64,000 nucleotides of DNA. Source: Sphagnum compactum (Eukaryota; Bryophyta; Sphagnopsida; Sphagnales). The stretch is from positions 12,852,557 through 12,916,556 of the forward strand of contig OZ234500.1 of the NCBI GenBank assembly GCA_965153455.1. Reading direction: 5' to 3'. Both the position numbers and the translations under genes were made by a program. Below the pieces are notes generated by a model. It did not search any database and was not told the origin of the DNA. It saw only the letters and a program-made list of their open reading frames with translations. Below are positions 46,001-57,700 of the stretch, piece by piece (positions within the stretch are counted from its first letter, which is position 1; every line of letters starts with the position of its first letter).

Positions 46001-47269
46001 TTGGGGTTGGTGAAGCCCTAAAGGAGGCCAACCATCTTACAATTACATTAGTTACATCACCAACTCTTCATGTCACACATCCCCTTCCCAATGGCCCATG
46101 ATATATTATCCCAAGTGTCGCTTGCTGAAAGAGAAATAAGGATGCATCATATTGGTATGTTGAAACCTAGGTTCAATGGCATAACCCTTTACACACCCAT
46201 TCTATGCCTATTATTGTAGGGATGGATATCAACAAGGTTTTTTCATTTTTTTCATTTTTGTGAGATAAAATATTTGGAATTTTTTTCCAAAAAAAGAAGT
46301 TAAATATTCATTAGAATTTTTTTTTCCCAAAATTCTCCCAATTTTTTGATTTAAAAGCAACAAAATCTGTCAAAAGAATCACTGGATAACACCCATTCAT
46401 GTACCATGCTTATATACCACAATAACCTAGGCTCTAGCAGGTTAATTATGGAGAAAAAACTTCACCACTTTTGAGAAATTATTAAGGTATACTTAACAAG
46501 TCAAAAGTACACCATAATAATTTCTTAATGGTTATGCCCGAATCTTATGAGAAAATATATATTAAACATTCAGCATCAAAGTGCCGGACCTACTTGGCTA
46601 CCACTTTAACGTGTTAAAGAACTAATGCTGCTGACATTGCAAGAATTCCGAATCAGCTTCTTGAACAAATTCTTTTCACAAACTGGAATGGATCCAGGCT
46701 ACTTCCAGCTCTCTCTCTTTCTCTCTCAATCACAAAAAGGCAAAACTGGAGGTCTATATTCCTCCTCCTCCTCCTCCATGCTCAAATGAATGTTCATCAT
46801 GAGTTTCTAGGTGAATGAATCAATGATATTCCAACTGTTTGTCATTCTTCCTTATCCTCTCTCTCCATAAGAAGATCTGCTAGTAGCAAAGCAGGTTGGG
46901 TGGTGGGCCTTGTGTTGCTTCCTTTCTTTAGTGGGGCTCGGTACTTGACTTTGTGCTTGTGGCTAGGAAGCATTAGTTGGGTTTGGATGCATAAAAAGGG
47001 GGAAAAACTTGTGGCTCTAGCCTGTTCCGTGTTCCATCCTCCTCCTCTGTCACAATAGTACATATATTACAAAGAGTTGGCGTGCAAGTACTATTTTCCC
47101 TCAACTTTTTGCGGTGTAAAGTGCAAATTCCAAAATTGTAAGTTCGTACAACAAACTGCAAAGGTGATAATGGAACAGATGCCACTAATATCCCCTGCTA
47201 GTGTACAAATGCAAATGAGTAATTTCTTTTCATTTTCATTATTTCCCATTTCCCAACAAAAGTGTGTGA
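46001..47269. other. No gene seen; a (TCC)n run at about 46760
   Basis: Short open frames on both strands at 46842-47349 overlap each other and lack motifs. A tcctcctcctcctcc microsatellite occurs near 46760. Confidence 0.45.
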
Positions 47270-47835
47270 AAACCAGTGTTGGGTGGTTCTTTACTTCTTC
47301 TTTTTTTCTTTTTTTAAAAATATGGAGAACCTCTGGTTTCAATTTTTAAAATGGTTCTGGTTTCTGGGTGCAGTCCCCCTTGCCCATAAAAGAAAGAAAG
47401 AAAGAAAGAAAGAAAAAATTCAGTTTGGAAAATCAGACCCAGTTCCAGATAACCTGCACTAGTGTCAATGGTTAACTTTTGATTAACCTCCAGTTAGCCC
47501 TTGGTTCTAGCTTTTTTCTTGCAAAAATCTCAGTTTTGGGTCCAGTTTTTCAACAATATAAATTTAGGTTTCGGTTTTGGAATTGGGTCTGATTTGATTT
47601 CTACTAACTAGATCTAGCAACCGAATTGGTGGTTCTAACCAATGTTGGTCAAGTTTTTACTTTTCAAGAGAACCTCTGGTCTCAGTTCCAACTTTTTTTG
47701 AAAATTTGAAAGAACCTCTGGTTCCGGTTCCAGGATTTTCAAAATTTTGATAGAACCTCTGGTCTAGTACGGGAGTTGATTCTTCAGATTTCAAGTGGTT
47801 CTAATCCCGTGAACCGGGTAACTGCCCAATATGGG
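47270..47835. repeat. Dispersed repeat: GTTGGGTGG head and GGTTCC-rich body
   Basis: It opens aaccagtgttgggtggttct. The body repeats 'gaacctctggttccagttcc' and similar words, as at 19975-20540. A (GAAA)n run lies at about 47388-47415. Confidence 0.6.
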
Positions 47836-47924
47836 TAAAAACACTCCTGCAACACAGTTCTCATTTACACCCCTGGAGCCAGGTCCCCCACCCTGAGTTA
47901 CCCCTCTATAAGTCGCGTTTAACT

Positions 47925-48062
47925 TCTAGTTTCTGCCAGAGGCCTCCATCCAAATTATGAATCATGTGCATTGATCAACCCAATTCACAAAATGCCACTT
48001 ACAGTTTCTGCCAATGGGGCCTCCATCTGAATGATGCTGCATCATGTGCATTTATTCAACTT
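47925..48062. repeat. ~75-bp tandem duplication
   Basis: The string agtttctgccagaggcctcc (47929) recurs as agtttctgccaatggggcct (48004), each followed by 'ccatc...aatcatgtgcattgatcaac' or its near match. Confidence 0.7.
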
Positions 48063-48632
48063 GATTCAAAAAATTGCTCCCGCACTTGAGAGAGGGAGGA
48101 ATAACAACAGTATGTGATGATGTATATGACCACGAAAGGCAAGGAAGGGGGCTCTGCAACACTCTCAGTTCTGGTCTCATCACAAAATAACATACATGGG
48201 TATGTGTTGTCAGCTGTAGAGTGTTTGATGAGCGATATACGCTTGCAAGGACTTGCAGCTCGTTAGGAATGAGGACCTTCACTCAAGAAGAAATTTTCAC
48301 TCATATCGATCAGATTACTGCCTCTTGTCAGGCACAATCACATTTTCTCGGACTTCCCATACCCTCCCTTTTATTACCCTCAAGCAGCACGTGACTTAGA
48401 CCTGGGTAGATACCAGTGTTGGGTGGGTACCTCCATTTTTCTCTTTCATTTCAGCCTTGTGGTGTAGGTGACAAATACATCCAGAGTCTGGATACACAAG
48501 TGGCGAAAATTGCAGCTTTGTGGCAAAAACAATTGGCTTCAGCCATTGTATTAAAATCGCCTTGGGCAATGTTGTAAACAAATATGTTGTGTAATCTGAT
48601 GCCATGTACTTCTACTGGTATATATATATATA

Positions 48633-49327
48633 TTAGTGTGAACCCGGTGCATAATGCACCCGTCGAGCTCCCCCTCGCCCGGTCCTTCCCATTGCCCACT
48701 CCGGTTTTTTATCCCGTCGATCCCCCACCCCGTCCTTCGCATTTTCCACTCCGATTCTTTAACCCGTTGATCCCCCCCCCGTTCCCCTATTATATATAAT
48801 TAACTTCCCACCCCGTGCTGGCCCCCCCCGCTGCTTAACCGGCCTCTCCCTCCCCCACCCCCCAAAACCTCCGTCACAGACAAACAGACTCCATCACAAC
48901 CAGCAGGGCTTGGTAACGGGGCGGGGGGGGGGGGGGGCAGCACGGGGCGGGAAGTTAATTATATATAACAGGGGAACGGGGGGGGGGGGGATCAACGGGT
49001 TAAAGAATTGGAGTGGAAAATGCGAAGGACGAGGGGGGGTCGACGGGGTAAAGAATCGGAGTGGGCAATGGGAAGGACCGGGCGGGGGCGAGCTCGACGG
49101 GAATCATAGTAGCTGTGCCGGTAGGAGCAGTGAAAATGTAAGTAACAGCAGTGGAGGCGCTTAGGAAGAAAAGAAAGACAGGGTGTGGTTGCTCTTCTTC
49201 TTCTTCTACATTAACACTCAAAGGGGGGGGGTGACCAAGCCCTGTCACCCGTTGCTTCACTGACCTCTCCCTCCCCCACCCCCCAAAACCTCCGTCACAG
49301 ACAGACTTAGTGAATTTATATATAAGA
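48633..49327 (-). mobile_element. Non-autonomous Helitron, 695 bp, same family as 42617
   Basis: On the minus strand it starts TCTTATATATAAATTCAC (after A) and ends GGTGCA-TTA-TGCACC hairpin, a short spacer and CTAA followed by T. The first 13 bases and the TCAC after them match the other Helitron. It encodes no recognisable protein. The interior is GC-rich with poly-G and poly-C runs. Confidence 0.82.
48659..49101. repeat. ~185-bp GC-rich inverted repeat inside the Helitron
   Basis: The left arm (48659-48840) starts ccgtcgagctccccctcgcc; the right arm (48911-49101) ends gggcgggggcgagctcgacg. The arms pair over most of their length, including attatatataattaacttcc against ggaagttaattatatataac. 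The gap is about 70 bp. Flanking direct repeats 'cctctccctcccccaccccccaaaacctccgtcaca' lie at about 48842 and 49263. Confidence 0.85.
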
Positions 49328-49494
49328 TGTTTTGGCTAGTAGATCTAGATCTATTACATTTTAGTTACACAAATTATTTGGGGGCTAGCCAAAAACATGA
49401 CCTGTAGAATGCAAAATAACACCCAGAGAAACTTGGACACATTCAAAACTTGCTAGAGTCATGGAAATCATGAGCACGAGAACTACTACTATGG

Positions 49495-50425
49495 TCCGTA
49501 GGTAGGTAGGTGCCTAATTATTAAATAGGTAAGTAGGTGGTCTATACATAGGTATGTAATAGGTAGGTAGATGGTATGTGGGTACTTAGGTACCTAATAA
49601 TTAAGTAGGTAGGTAGGTAAGATGTAGGTACTTAGAGGTGAAAGCACATTAGGGTGGAACAAAAATGGCACATCATGACAATCCATTTTTAGTCCATTAT
49701 GAAATAAAATACACTAAGAAAGTATGACAAAAACATGCAAAAACAAGATACTTGAATCAAATGGGCCATGTGGCAAGGTGTTATAAGATATTTTTTCATA
49801 AGGATTTAAGCATCTTTAACTTATTTATAGTAATCTTATACTTGAAATATGAGCATCTAAATCACTATTTTCAACAAATGAAGAACTTCTTTTAGAAGCT
49901 TCATACTTGATATACATCTCAAAATTTAATCATCAAATATTTTCAAATTGTATTATTTAATATCAATTTGTCACAATATTATATTATCATTGAATCATTT
50001 ATTCGTAAAGGACATTATATCAAGGTGTATTGAGTCCATTTAATTATCCTTGACTGGACATGCAGATGTTTTTGTACAACTTTAAAATTCATAACAAATT
50101 GAATACCAAAGATTTGACCATGAAATTCTAACATAGTGTTTTGATGTACGAATTCATTCTTGACATGAGTCCCATTTCATCATTTGCACATATCAATTGG
50201 AATAAATTACTTTTGAGAATTTTAAAACTATGAAGAATGGACTCCCGGACATCCAAAGTGTAACACCTTAGTGTGCTTTCACCCTTAGTAAGTAGGTAGA
50301 TATGTAGTTAAGTAGTAGTTATTTAGTAAATAGGTATGTAGGTAGGTAATTAGTAGGTACATATACACATATAGGTATGTATGTATTATTAAGTAGTCTA
50401 TACGTATAGTTATTAAGTAGGATAC
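49495..50425. repeat. GTAG-type simple repeat split by a MITE
   Basis: Degenerate taggtaggtaggtgcctaat words fill 49495-49634 and resume at 50285-50425. The interruption is the MITE listed separately. Confidence 0.75.
49635..50284. mobile_element. TTA-flanked MITE (Harbinger/Tourist-like), 650 bp
   Basis: Inverted ends: left GAGGTGAAAGCACATTAGGG and right (inverted) GGGTGAAAGCACACTAAGG. TTA flanks both (49632-49634, 50285-50287), matching the 3-bp TWA duplication of PIF/Harbinger elements. The interior is AT-rich and noncoding, as in MITEs. Confidence 0.78.
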
Positions 50426-50999
50426 GTACCTTATGCAACTATAATGTGACTATTTTGGTTGCATGTGCAACTAAAAATATATACAATGTTGTAAAAAGTA
50501 CACAAACATCATGAAAAATCAACTTATTGGAAAGATAAAATAGGTCATAGTCGAACCTAGTTGAAAAAAAAACCAAAATTCATCCAAATTTGAAAAATAG
50601 TTGCATAGGCCACCATTCATAATTGCATCTGGAATGGTTGCAAATGACAAGATTTATATTAATGAAAGTTGAATCAATTGATCACGTCATAAAACAATTG
50701 ATCCCCAATAGAGGTTAAGTTGGATCATCCCCATTAATGAAGATTTTGAGTGACATGAAATAACAGGAAATTAAGATCTCATAGGTCTTTACAAGCCAAA
50801 TCCCAATAGTTTAAAATAAAGAAAAATTTAATATTTGAGGTTTATTTATCATTTGCCATTTTTCAAAGCCTCCAACCATTATCGAAATTGGAATAAGCTC
50901 TTCAAAATTTGATTACATGATAACAATGAAAAATTTGGAATAAAAAAAAACATTGGAAAGGTTTATTAACATTCACCTTTGCCATTTGTATAAACATCT
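50426..50999. other. No gene seen
   Basis: AT-rich sequence downstream of the hAT-like remnant. Confidence 0.4.
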
Positions 51000-52150
51000 A
51001 ATTAGCTTGCATGATTGCAAGCAATGGTTTGTAATGTGACATGATTTTCTTCAAAGGATTTAACATAAACATCCATCGCATCTTCACATTCTTCAATATT
51101 TTGTTGCCCTTGGTTTCCATGATTATAAAAAGTTTTTGAAATTTTAAGTGGTTTTGACAAATGAGAAAAACAAGTATGCAAGTTGATCATGAATGTTTCA
51201 AGCCAAACAAAAAAGGTCAAATTGAACAAAGACTAAATCAAAAGATTGCTCCTATGAGCAACACGATGGACACCCATTGAAAAGGGTGCCCAAACATCTT
51301 TTATTTGCCTTGTGACCCTTGTTTCCCCTTATGAAAAATAGAAGCTCCATTTGCACCAAAACACAACAACCTTTTTGCCACATCCTCCCTTGTTAGCCCC
51401 CACATTTCATCAAGGCAACCATGATAGATTTAGTGAGATTTAAGGAGCTCGACCCATCCACAATCTATTCGACTTTAAGCAAAATTGGAACCCTAACCGA
51501 ATACTCAACCATGTAGGCATGAATAGAAATATAAGAACCATTATCAACGGTTGTAAATTCTTCACATGAGATTACTAGGAACTTGGCAAATTGAATGGCC
51601 TTGAAAATGGCCTCTTGGACTTCCATGAACATAAATTGAACAAGCATCAAGCCAACATTATCAAACGAATGCATGGATGGGTTGTTTGGAGCATTTCATT
51701 ATTGAAAGTTCATACAAAAACTTATACTCCAACATCAAATGACCATGAAACAAGACATGAAAAATAAACTTCATTTGGATAGTTTTCTGATACCCTTCCC
51801 TTGTGGTCTATTTGCTTGAGCCAAAACTAACTTGGAACTCTTTTATGCATACATTCTCATATTTTTCAAATGTGCATAATCTTTTGCAATGTATTCCTGA
51901 CCTTTTTGCAACCCAAAGATTTGGCATATCCCACATTGTAATTCGACGACCCTAATGTTTATTTAAAGTGTCCCACAACAAACCCATGATTTTTTCTTTT
52001 TCTCAATCAAAGAACACACTTTACATTTCAGCATATTTATAAAACCATCCCTAACCACTATACTTTTTACCCATGGCATTTTTGTTGCCCATTTAATTTG
52101 CAACTTCCAAATATTATTATAAGATTTTTTTTTGTTTTCCCTTCAAATTT
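51000..52150 (-). pseudogene. Decayed hAT-like (DUF4371/ZNF862-type) transposase fragment
   Basis: Minus-strand readings recover ELQCGICQIFGLQKGQ and RPQGKGIRKLSK (about 52000-51800; zinc-finger-like N region). Next come AIQFAKFLVISCEEFTTVDN and SYISIHAYMVEYSVRVPILL (51590-51465), matching the F--LS-DE-T--DN-SWIS-H-Y pattern of this group. About 51330 reads RLLCFGANGASIFHKGKQG, matching KLLCFG-DGASVFQG. Stops and frameshifts separate them. The middle segment is the most secure. No C-terminal dimerisation region was found. Assignment rests on remembered motif patterns. Confidence 0.6.
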
Positions 52151-53607
52151 TTTTTGTTTCTTGCAAGGTGGATCAAGTTCCATGTTCGAAAGAGAATCAA
52201 ACATATTAACATGGGGTATTGGCTCATGGTTTTGAAAGTTTTGCACATGAGGACTAGTAAAAGAGGAAAATCGGGATCTAGAGAAATGATAATAGTAGGA
52301 CTAACAAAAAAGGAAGGACCATTTGGATAAGGTGCAACAACATGATCAAGAAAAGGAGGAGGACCTTGAGTAGTAGTTAGGGACAAAACCTTGATGAAAT
52401 ATGAACTTCAAGAACTCCCAGGACTTATAAAATTAGAAGGGCTCCAAGCCCCTTCAAGAGGGGATTTTGATCCACGGGATCAAAGGGGGAACATGGTCGA
52501 ATCTGAAACCAACAACAAAGAAAAAGTCAAGCATGGATTTTTATTCAAATTGAAATAGGCACACAACCTTGAAGACATTAGGAAATCGGGTTTAAGAAGA
52601 TTAATAGGTTGAAGATCAGAAAACAAATAAAAAATATTTAAACCTTAAAGTTGGAAAATGTAAATCCATTAAAAATGATGCACAAGACAAAGACTAAGGC
52701 TTTTAGAAAATTAATTGTGAACTAAAAACATAGTGCATTTCAAAGTCCATACACAAAAACTGAAGTGGTTAAAAGCTTGAAAAATGAAAAAAATGGTGTT
52801 TCAAGCTTGAACTTTAAAAAACTGATCAAATGCAATGTGCACACAACTCAATTAGATACACAAATAATGCTGCATAATAACATGACTACACACAAATACA
52901 CTACAACAACATGACAAGACTTTGGAGACAAATGATGCAACAATAACATGAAACCAAACAACATATTTCTAAAGTTGCAAAATAGCATTAGAGGAACATT
53001 GTTGAGAAGAAACACCAAGATTCAACATACAAGGTAGAAATCAAAAAACATGTTGATAGGAAGGTCTTGGCCCACTCACATGAACTTCCAAAATTGTGGT
53101 GAACAAGCTTTTAGTTTGATGGCAACTGCACAATCCCCGCCGCCATTGCCTTCAAGCCCCAACCTTTATATTACACCTCCACATCAAATGTTGTAACTTA
53201 TGATGACACCATTTCACATTGTGATTAAACAACCCCCCGATAATCTTTTTGCAATGTGATTCCCCCCTTTAAATAAACCCCCAAATGTACTAAAGATTTG
53301 GTGATCTCAAAGGCAATTCAATCATTGTTTGGTGACAAACATGCATCGCCAAATGCAAATGACTAATGACATTATTGAGCTCCACAATGCTTCTTGGTAG
53401 CTTAACCTTAATATGTGAAGCAAAACATGCGAAATGAGTTAGGGTTTGATGTGAAATTTAGCAAGGGGTTGTGGTTGTTGCAACATTAACAATGGATATG
53501 GAGATATGGATGACTAATGATAGTGCAAACGAGCAATGTTCGTATGTTGTTAGAACTTTGTTTGGTGAAATCCCCACCAATTTTCCTACTTGGATCATCA
53601 CACAATC
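52151..53607. other. No gene seen; probably transposon debris
   Basis: The 89-residue minus-strand frame at 52117-52386 and neighbours are unrecognised. This stretch lies between hAT-like and Harbinger-type remnants of the same orientation. Confidence 0.4.
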
Positions 53608-54381
53608 TTAGCAAAAGGCGAAGTTTGGCACAATTTTGCCCAAAAAAAAAGGTTGGTGGGTACTTGGATTGTTGGGTAAGAATCCAACATTTGCACTATC
53701 ATCTCCAAACACAGGAGTTTGTTTCTCAGGGGTATTAGACATCTGAGGTGTTTGGACATCCTCTTCATCACTAACATTCACAACTTCAATTTCAAAATTC
53801 ATCACATGCACACTTTGATCTACGGCATTAGGTATGCCATTTATTTTTGCAGTACCAAAAAAAATGTTGTCAACAGTTCAAACCATGGCCAATCAAATGG
53901 AGGTGTTATTTATCTCAATCTTCTTTTTCTTTATTTCGTAAAAATTCTTCATTTTGTTCCACTTGTCTCGAACTTGCTTCCAATTCCATTGCACATCAGT
54001 TGGAAAATTTGCATTCACAACATCTATGAATGTTTTCTTGTTGTTCCCCTTAAATGGCTTGTGATTGTATTCCCAATATTTGTTCTCCACAAGGTCTAAC
54101 ACGCACAAAAAACTAGCATTTGTCCATGATCTTCCAACATGTTATTTTTTGTCTACCACATCTTCTTTGAAAAACCCTAATTCCAAAGCCTTTGTCTCCT
54201 TCACATGTGATGCAAAACTATTTGTTTCTTCCCCATCAAGCAAATAACCTAAAAAACTATGAAGTAGATGATCCCCCACATTCATAGGGGAAGAATGTGG
54301 AACTGTAGAAAATGGATGAACTACTACATGAGCTGTTACATGTGGGCGAGCTCCTGCAAGTGCATTCCAAGGAGACCTCAT
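53608..54381 (-). pseudogene. Harbinger-associated Myb/SANT-like DNA-binding protein, decayed
   Basis: From an ATG at 54381 the frame reads MRSPWNALAGARPHVTAH, passes one TAA (54144-54142) and continues in the same frame with a trihelix/Myb-like domain: FLCVLDLVENKYWEYNHKPF, then DVQWNWKQVRDKWNKMKNFY (54108-53893). A frame change near 53890-53850 leads to TAKINGIPNAVDQS and VNVSDEEDVQTPQMSNTP (53811-53608). The KPFKG...W-WKQVRDKW...GTAK-NGI-NAVDQ...SDEEDA-TP order is that of the second protein of plant PIF/Harbinger elements, which helps the transposase bind DNA. No transposase frame is adjacent; the only one in the window is at 22-23.7 kb on the other strand. Confidence 0.75.
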
Positions 54382-54579
54382 GATGTCAAATGTACTAATG
54401 TCAAATGTACTAAGAGTTGAGCTCTATGCTCTCTGAACTTTTTTGATAGTCTTTGCTCTTTGGAGTCTCTAAAATGTATTTTGCTTTTTGGAGTCTTTGG
54501 GTTTTTGTGGGCATTGCGCCATTTTTCACAGCCTCAATAAGTTTAATGATTTTTTTAGTCATGAGGTAAGAAATCTTGT

Positions 54580-54785
54580 TCTTGCCTTGCGCTATTCATT
54601 GTGCTCATGGTTAGGCTCACGTGAAGCTATCGCGAAACGATCGGGAGGATCGCTTCCATGCGATCGCTACGTTGACAAGCTAATGGCAGGCATATTAGCC
54701 CACATTGGCCTGCCGTTAGCCTTATTTTTGTGTCATGTGCGCAGGCTAACTGTTACAAAAGCAAAGCGCAAGATGTATATAGCAT
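54580..54785. other. GC-richer island with GATCGC words and a hairpin
   Basis: About 200 bp stand out from AT-rich flanks (aagctatcgcgaaacgatcg, ccatgcgatcgctacg). A 13-bp hairpin, gctaatggcaggc (54679-54691) against gcctgccgttagc (54708-54720), has one mismatch. A plus-strand frame spans it but shows no family motif. Confidence 0.5.
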
Positions 54786-57700
54786 ACTTATTCCTCAACT
54801 GTTGAAATTCTGAAAAATGGAATTAAAAATGTCAAACCTCATTTTCTAAAATAAATAAATATTCAGCAAAGAAGTGCCAAACATGAGTTCTAAGTTCCGT
54901 ACTCACTCAATGACACTTGAAGAGGCCAAACGTCTTGGAGGTGTAAAAACCCATCTTTGACTTCTTCCAATGGATGTCAGTGCTGCATTGCATCGTGCAC
55001 CACCAGCAATGCAATGCAACGCAACAAAAAAAACAAGTACGATTCCTGGAACTTGGGGCGTGGAGTGCCAGAGGACTGACATACTAGCTAAACAGTACAA
55101 TGAATTAACTTGTCTGCAATTTGGCTTTTTTGTGTGTATGTAATAGTCCACTGCAATTTTTGTCTATCACTCAGCATTTGGGTAAGGTTCATTTGCTGGT
55201 TCGCGTAAGGACCAGGAACTCACTCAGGTGCATTTAGAAGAAGACAGTCCAGCTTATTTTATTCATACTTTACAACTCTATGATCCTGAAGAGCATCGAG
55301 AAACATGCCTTCATGGCACAAGTTGCCAATTCTATTATACTTCTATCATTTTCAACCTGCACTTGCCATTTGCCTTCTCTCTTTAGTTTCTTTTGCAAAA
55401 TCTTTGTTTTTGCGGTTCTTTTATTCTTTAAAAAAAAAATCTTAATTGTTTCTCTAATTTGGGTTTAATAACTGATATTACACCCAATCTCACTGTTTTA
55501 AATTCAACAGGGTCTTCCCCCCAATGTCTGTAAAAACCTTTGGCACCCCCCCCCCCTCCCCCGCCCTTTTCTTTGTGATGAAATCTGCAAGTTTGCATTG
55601 TCAAAAGCGTATATAAATGCAGGTGTTTTGCTTTTCAAAATGTCCTAGTTTTCATTATACCTGGTAGTTACCCGGCTGGTACCTGCTGGGTATCATGGGT
55701 AAAAATTAAAACTGAATAAAAATTGTCAATTTGTACTCTGGGCAATGCCACAGCGGCCGGGGTATTCCTGAAACAACAGGCCCTGGGAATGGCCTTGGGG
55801 GCCTGTTATTTTGGGGATGCCCTGGCCCTCGGGCATTACCCTACACTTATTGTGAATAAAAACTCACCCCCCAAGCTTTCATAATCTCAACATGGAAACA
55901 TGCCAACACTTCCAAATTTTCCAGTCTTATGGCCCCACCTGTATCAAACATTGGGTACTAGGTAGGCAGCAGGAGGCAGCTTGGTTGGCTTATGCTTTTC
56001 ATTAAATTCTTAAACATCTTGGAATTCTCAAAAGAGATATGACTGAGTTGGAACAAGTTCAACAGGCCCACCAGCCAGTCAGCCAGCAATAGGTGATCTC
56101 TATTGTTGTTTGCTGCAAGGTTGCAAAGATATTGTATAGACAACAATAAACAATATCCTTGTAACTTACTAAAAGTAAAGCAAGCAGTCCACCTCCATTG
56201 CTGGCCTACACTTGCTGGTTTAAAATGGGAAAGTCACTGAAAGTATCCTGTCTGTCTCATAGTTTCCTGCCTCACAAAGGGTCACAGTTGTGAGGCTTTC
56301 CTGAATTCCCTCACCTCTGCTGGACACTCTCTGGGCTACTAGGTAAAAACTCCAGCTCTCTACTAACCATACACATTCATGTCAAATTTTTAACCCTGTC
56401 TGTTCAAGGGTTATAGTATTAGTGTATTAATATACAGAGAGTGTTGCATAGGCTTGTGAGTAAGTGTGCAGAAAAAATGCTACTGCCAATGAAATTGCAT
56501 GATTTGGTGATCTGAATTTGTTTTTTCTTAAGGTGTATTTTACACCTAATGTTAAGTCAGTGATGACTGAAAATCTAAGTGGCATCTTAGGTGGCACTCA
56601 ATGTTAAATGGGTGATTACTTAATATTAAGTGAACGTTAACTTAACATAAAATCTTTGTGGTAAATAGGTTTAGGTTCTAAATAACTAACTTGGTGTTAG
56701 GGGACTTAATACTAGAGTCCTTAACACCCAGTGTGAATGCACCTTTAGTTATCTTGAGTGAACTAATAGTTAAAATGTCTGATAGGGTTTGGTAGGTTTT
56801 TGTGATAATTTTGGAGGATCAATGGAAATGTGCCTAAAAAGGGGTCATTATTATTTTCAATGTTCGGCAAATTAGGGTTGTGTGGAAGCCTGAAGATTAT
56901 TTTTGCAGGGCAATGGGATTGCTGGATTTGAGGGTCAGGATTTGTTTTCTTAGTGATCTTGAGTGAAGGAACAGTCAATGTGTAATATCTATTTACATAC
57001 AAGGTTCTAGTACATTACTTGTGCACTTGGTTCTTTTTTGAAAAGCCTCTCTCTCTATCCCACAGAAAAGCCAAAATCTGCACATGGTACTTGAATGAAT
57101 CTGCTGTTAGGTCTGCAGTGATAAGAACTTGTTTGGAAGGTGTGTGTTGTGTAAGAGCAGGTGAGGAGGATAAAACACATTCATGTATGCGTCCTCAAAC
57201 ACATTCCAAGGAGAATGTGAATAAAACCCCATCATCAAGGATTGTAGCAGTAAGATTGGGAGAGCTGGATCCAGACCTGACACCGTGTAAAGACCAGTAA
57301 AGAGAGTCAACAAGGTGCTGTGATCTTCTGCTGATTTTCATAGTTTTTGCTCTGGACGAAGAAGCATCCATAAGCTTAGTTGTTAGGGTTCATTATCCAT
57401 CATATTTTGCTTTCTGAATCATTAGAGAACAAAAAATATGTCCTTGTTTATACCAGGCGTAAACCAATGTTGGGTAGGCACCCGCTTTGGCAGGTAAGAA
57501 CAGACCAGAATCAGGTCGGATTGAACCAGAACCTTATTTCCCACAAAATATAAATCGGACTCCCAGAACCCACACATCTAAAGAGAGGCTTGGAACAAGA
57601 GACAAGCTACTGCAGCAAAGCTCCACAACAGGGGAGCAAGAGAAGTTTGGTTTCGGAGAGCTTTAGGTGCACCATCATTGTGTAAGAAAGAAATACTATA

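Noticed and set aside
46842-47349. Cluster of short ORFs on both strands
   Set aside because: They overlap one another in opposing frames and none shows a domain, signal or exon structure.
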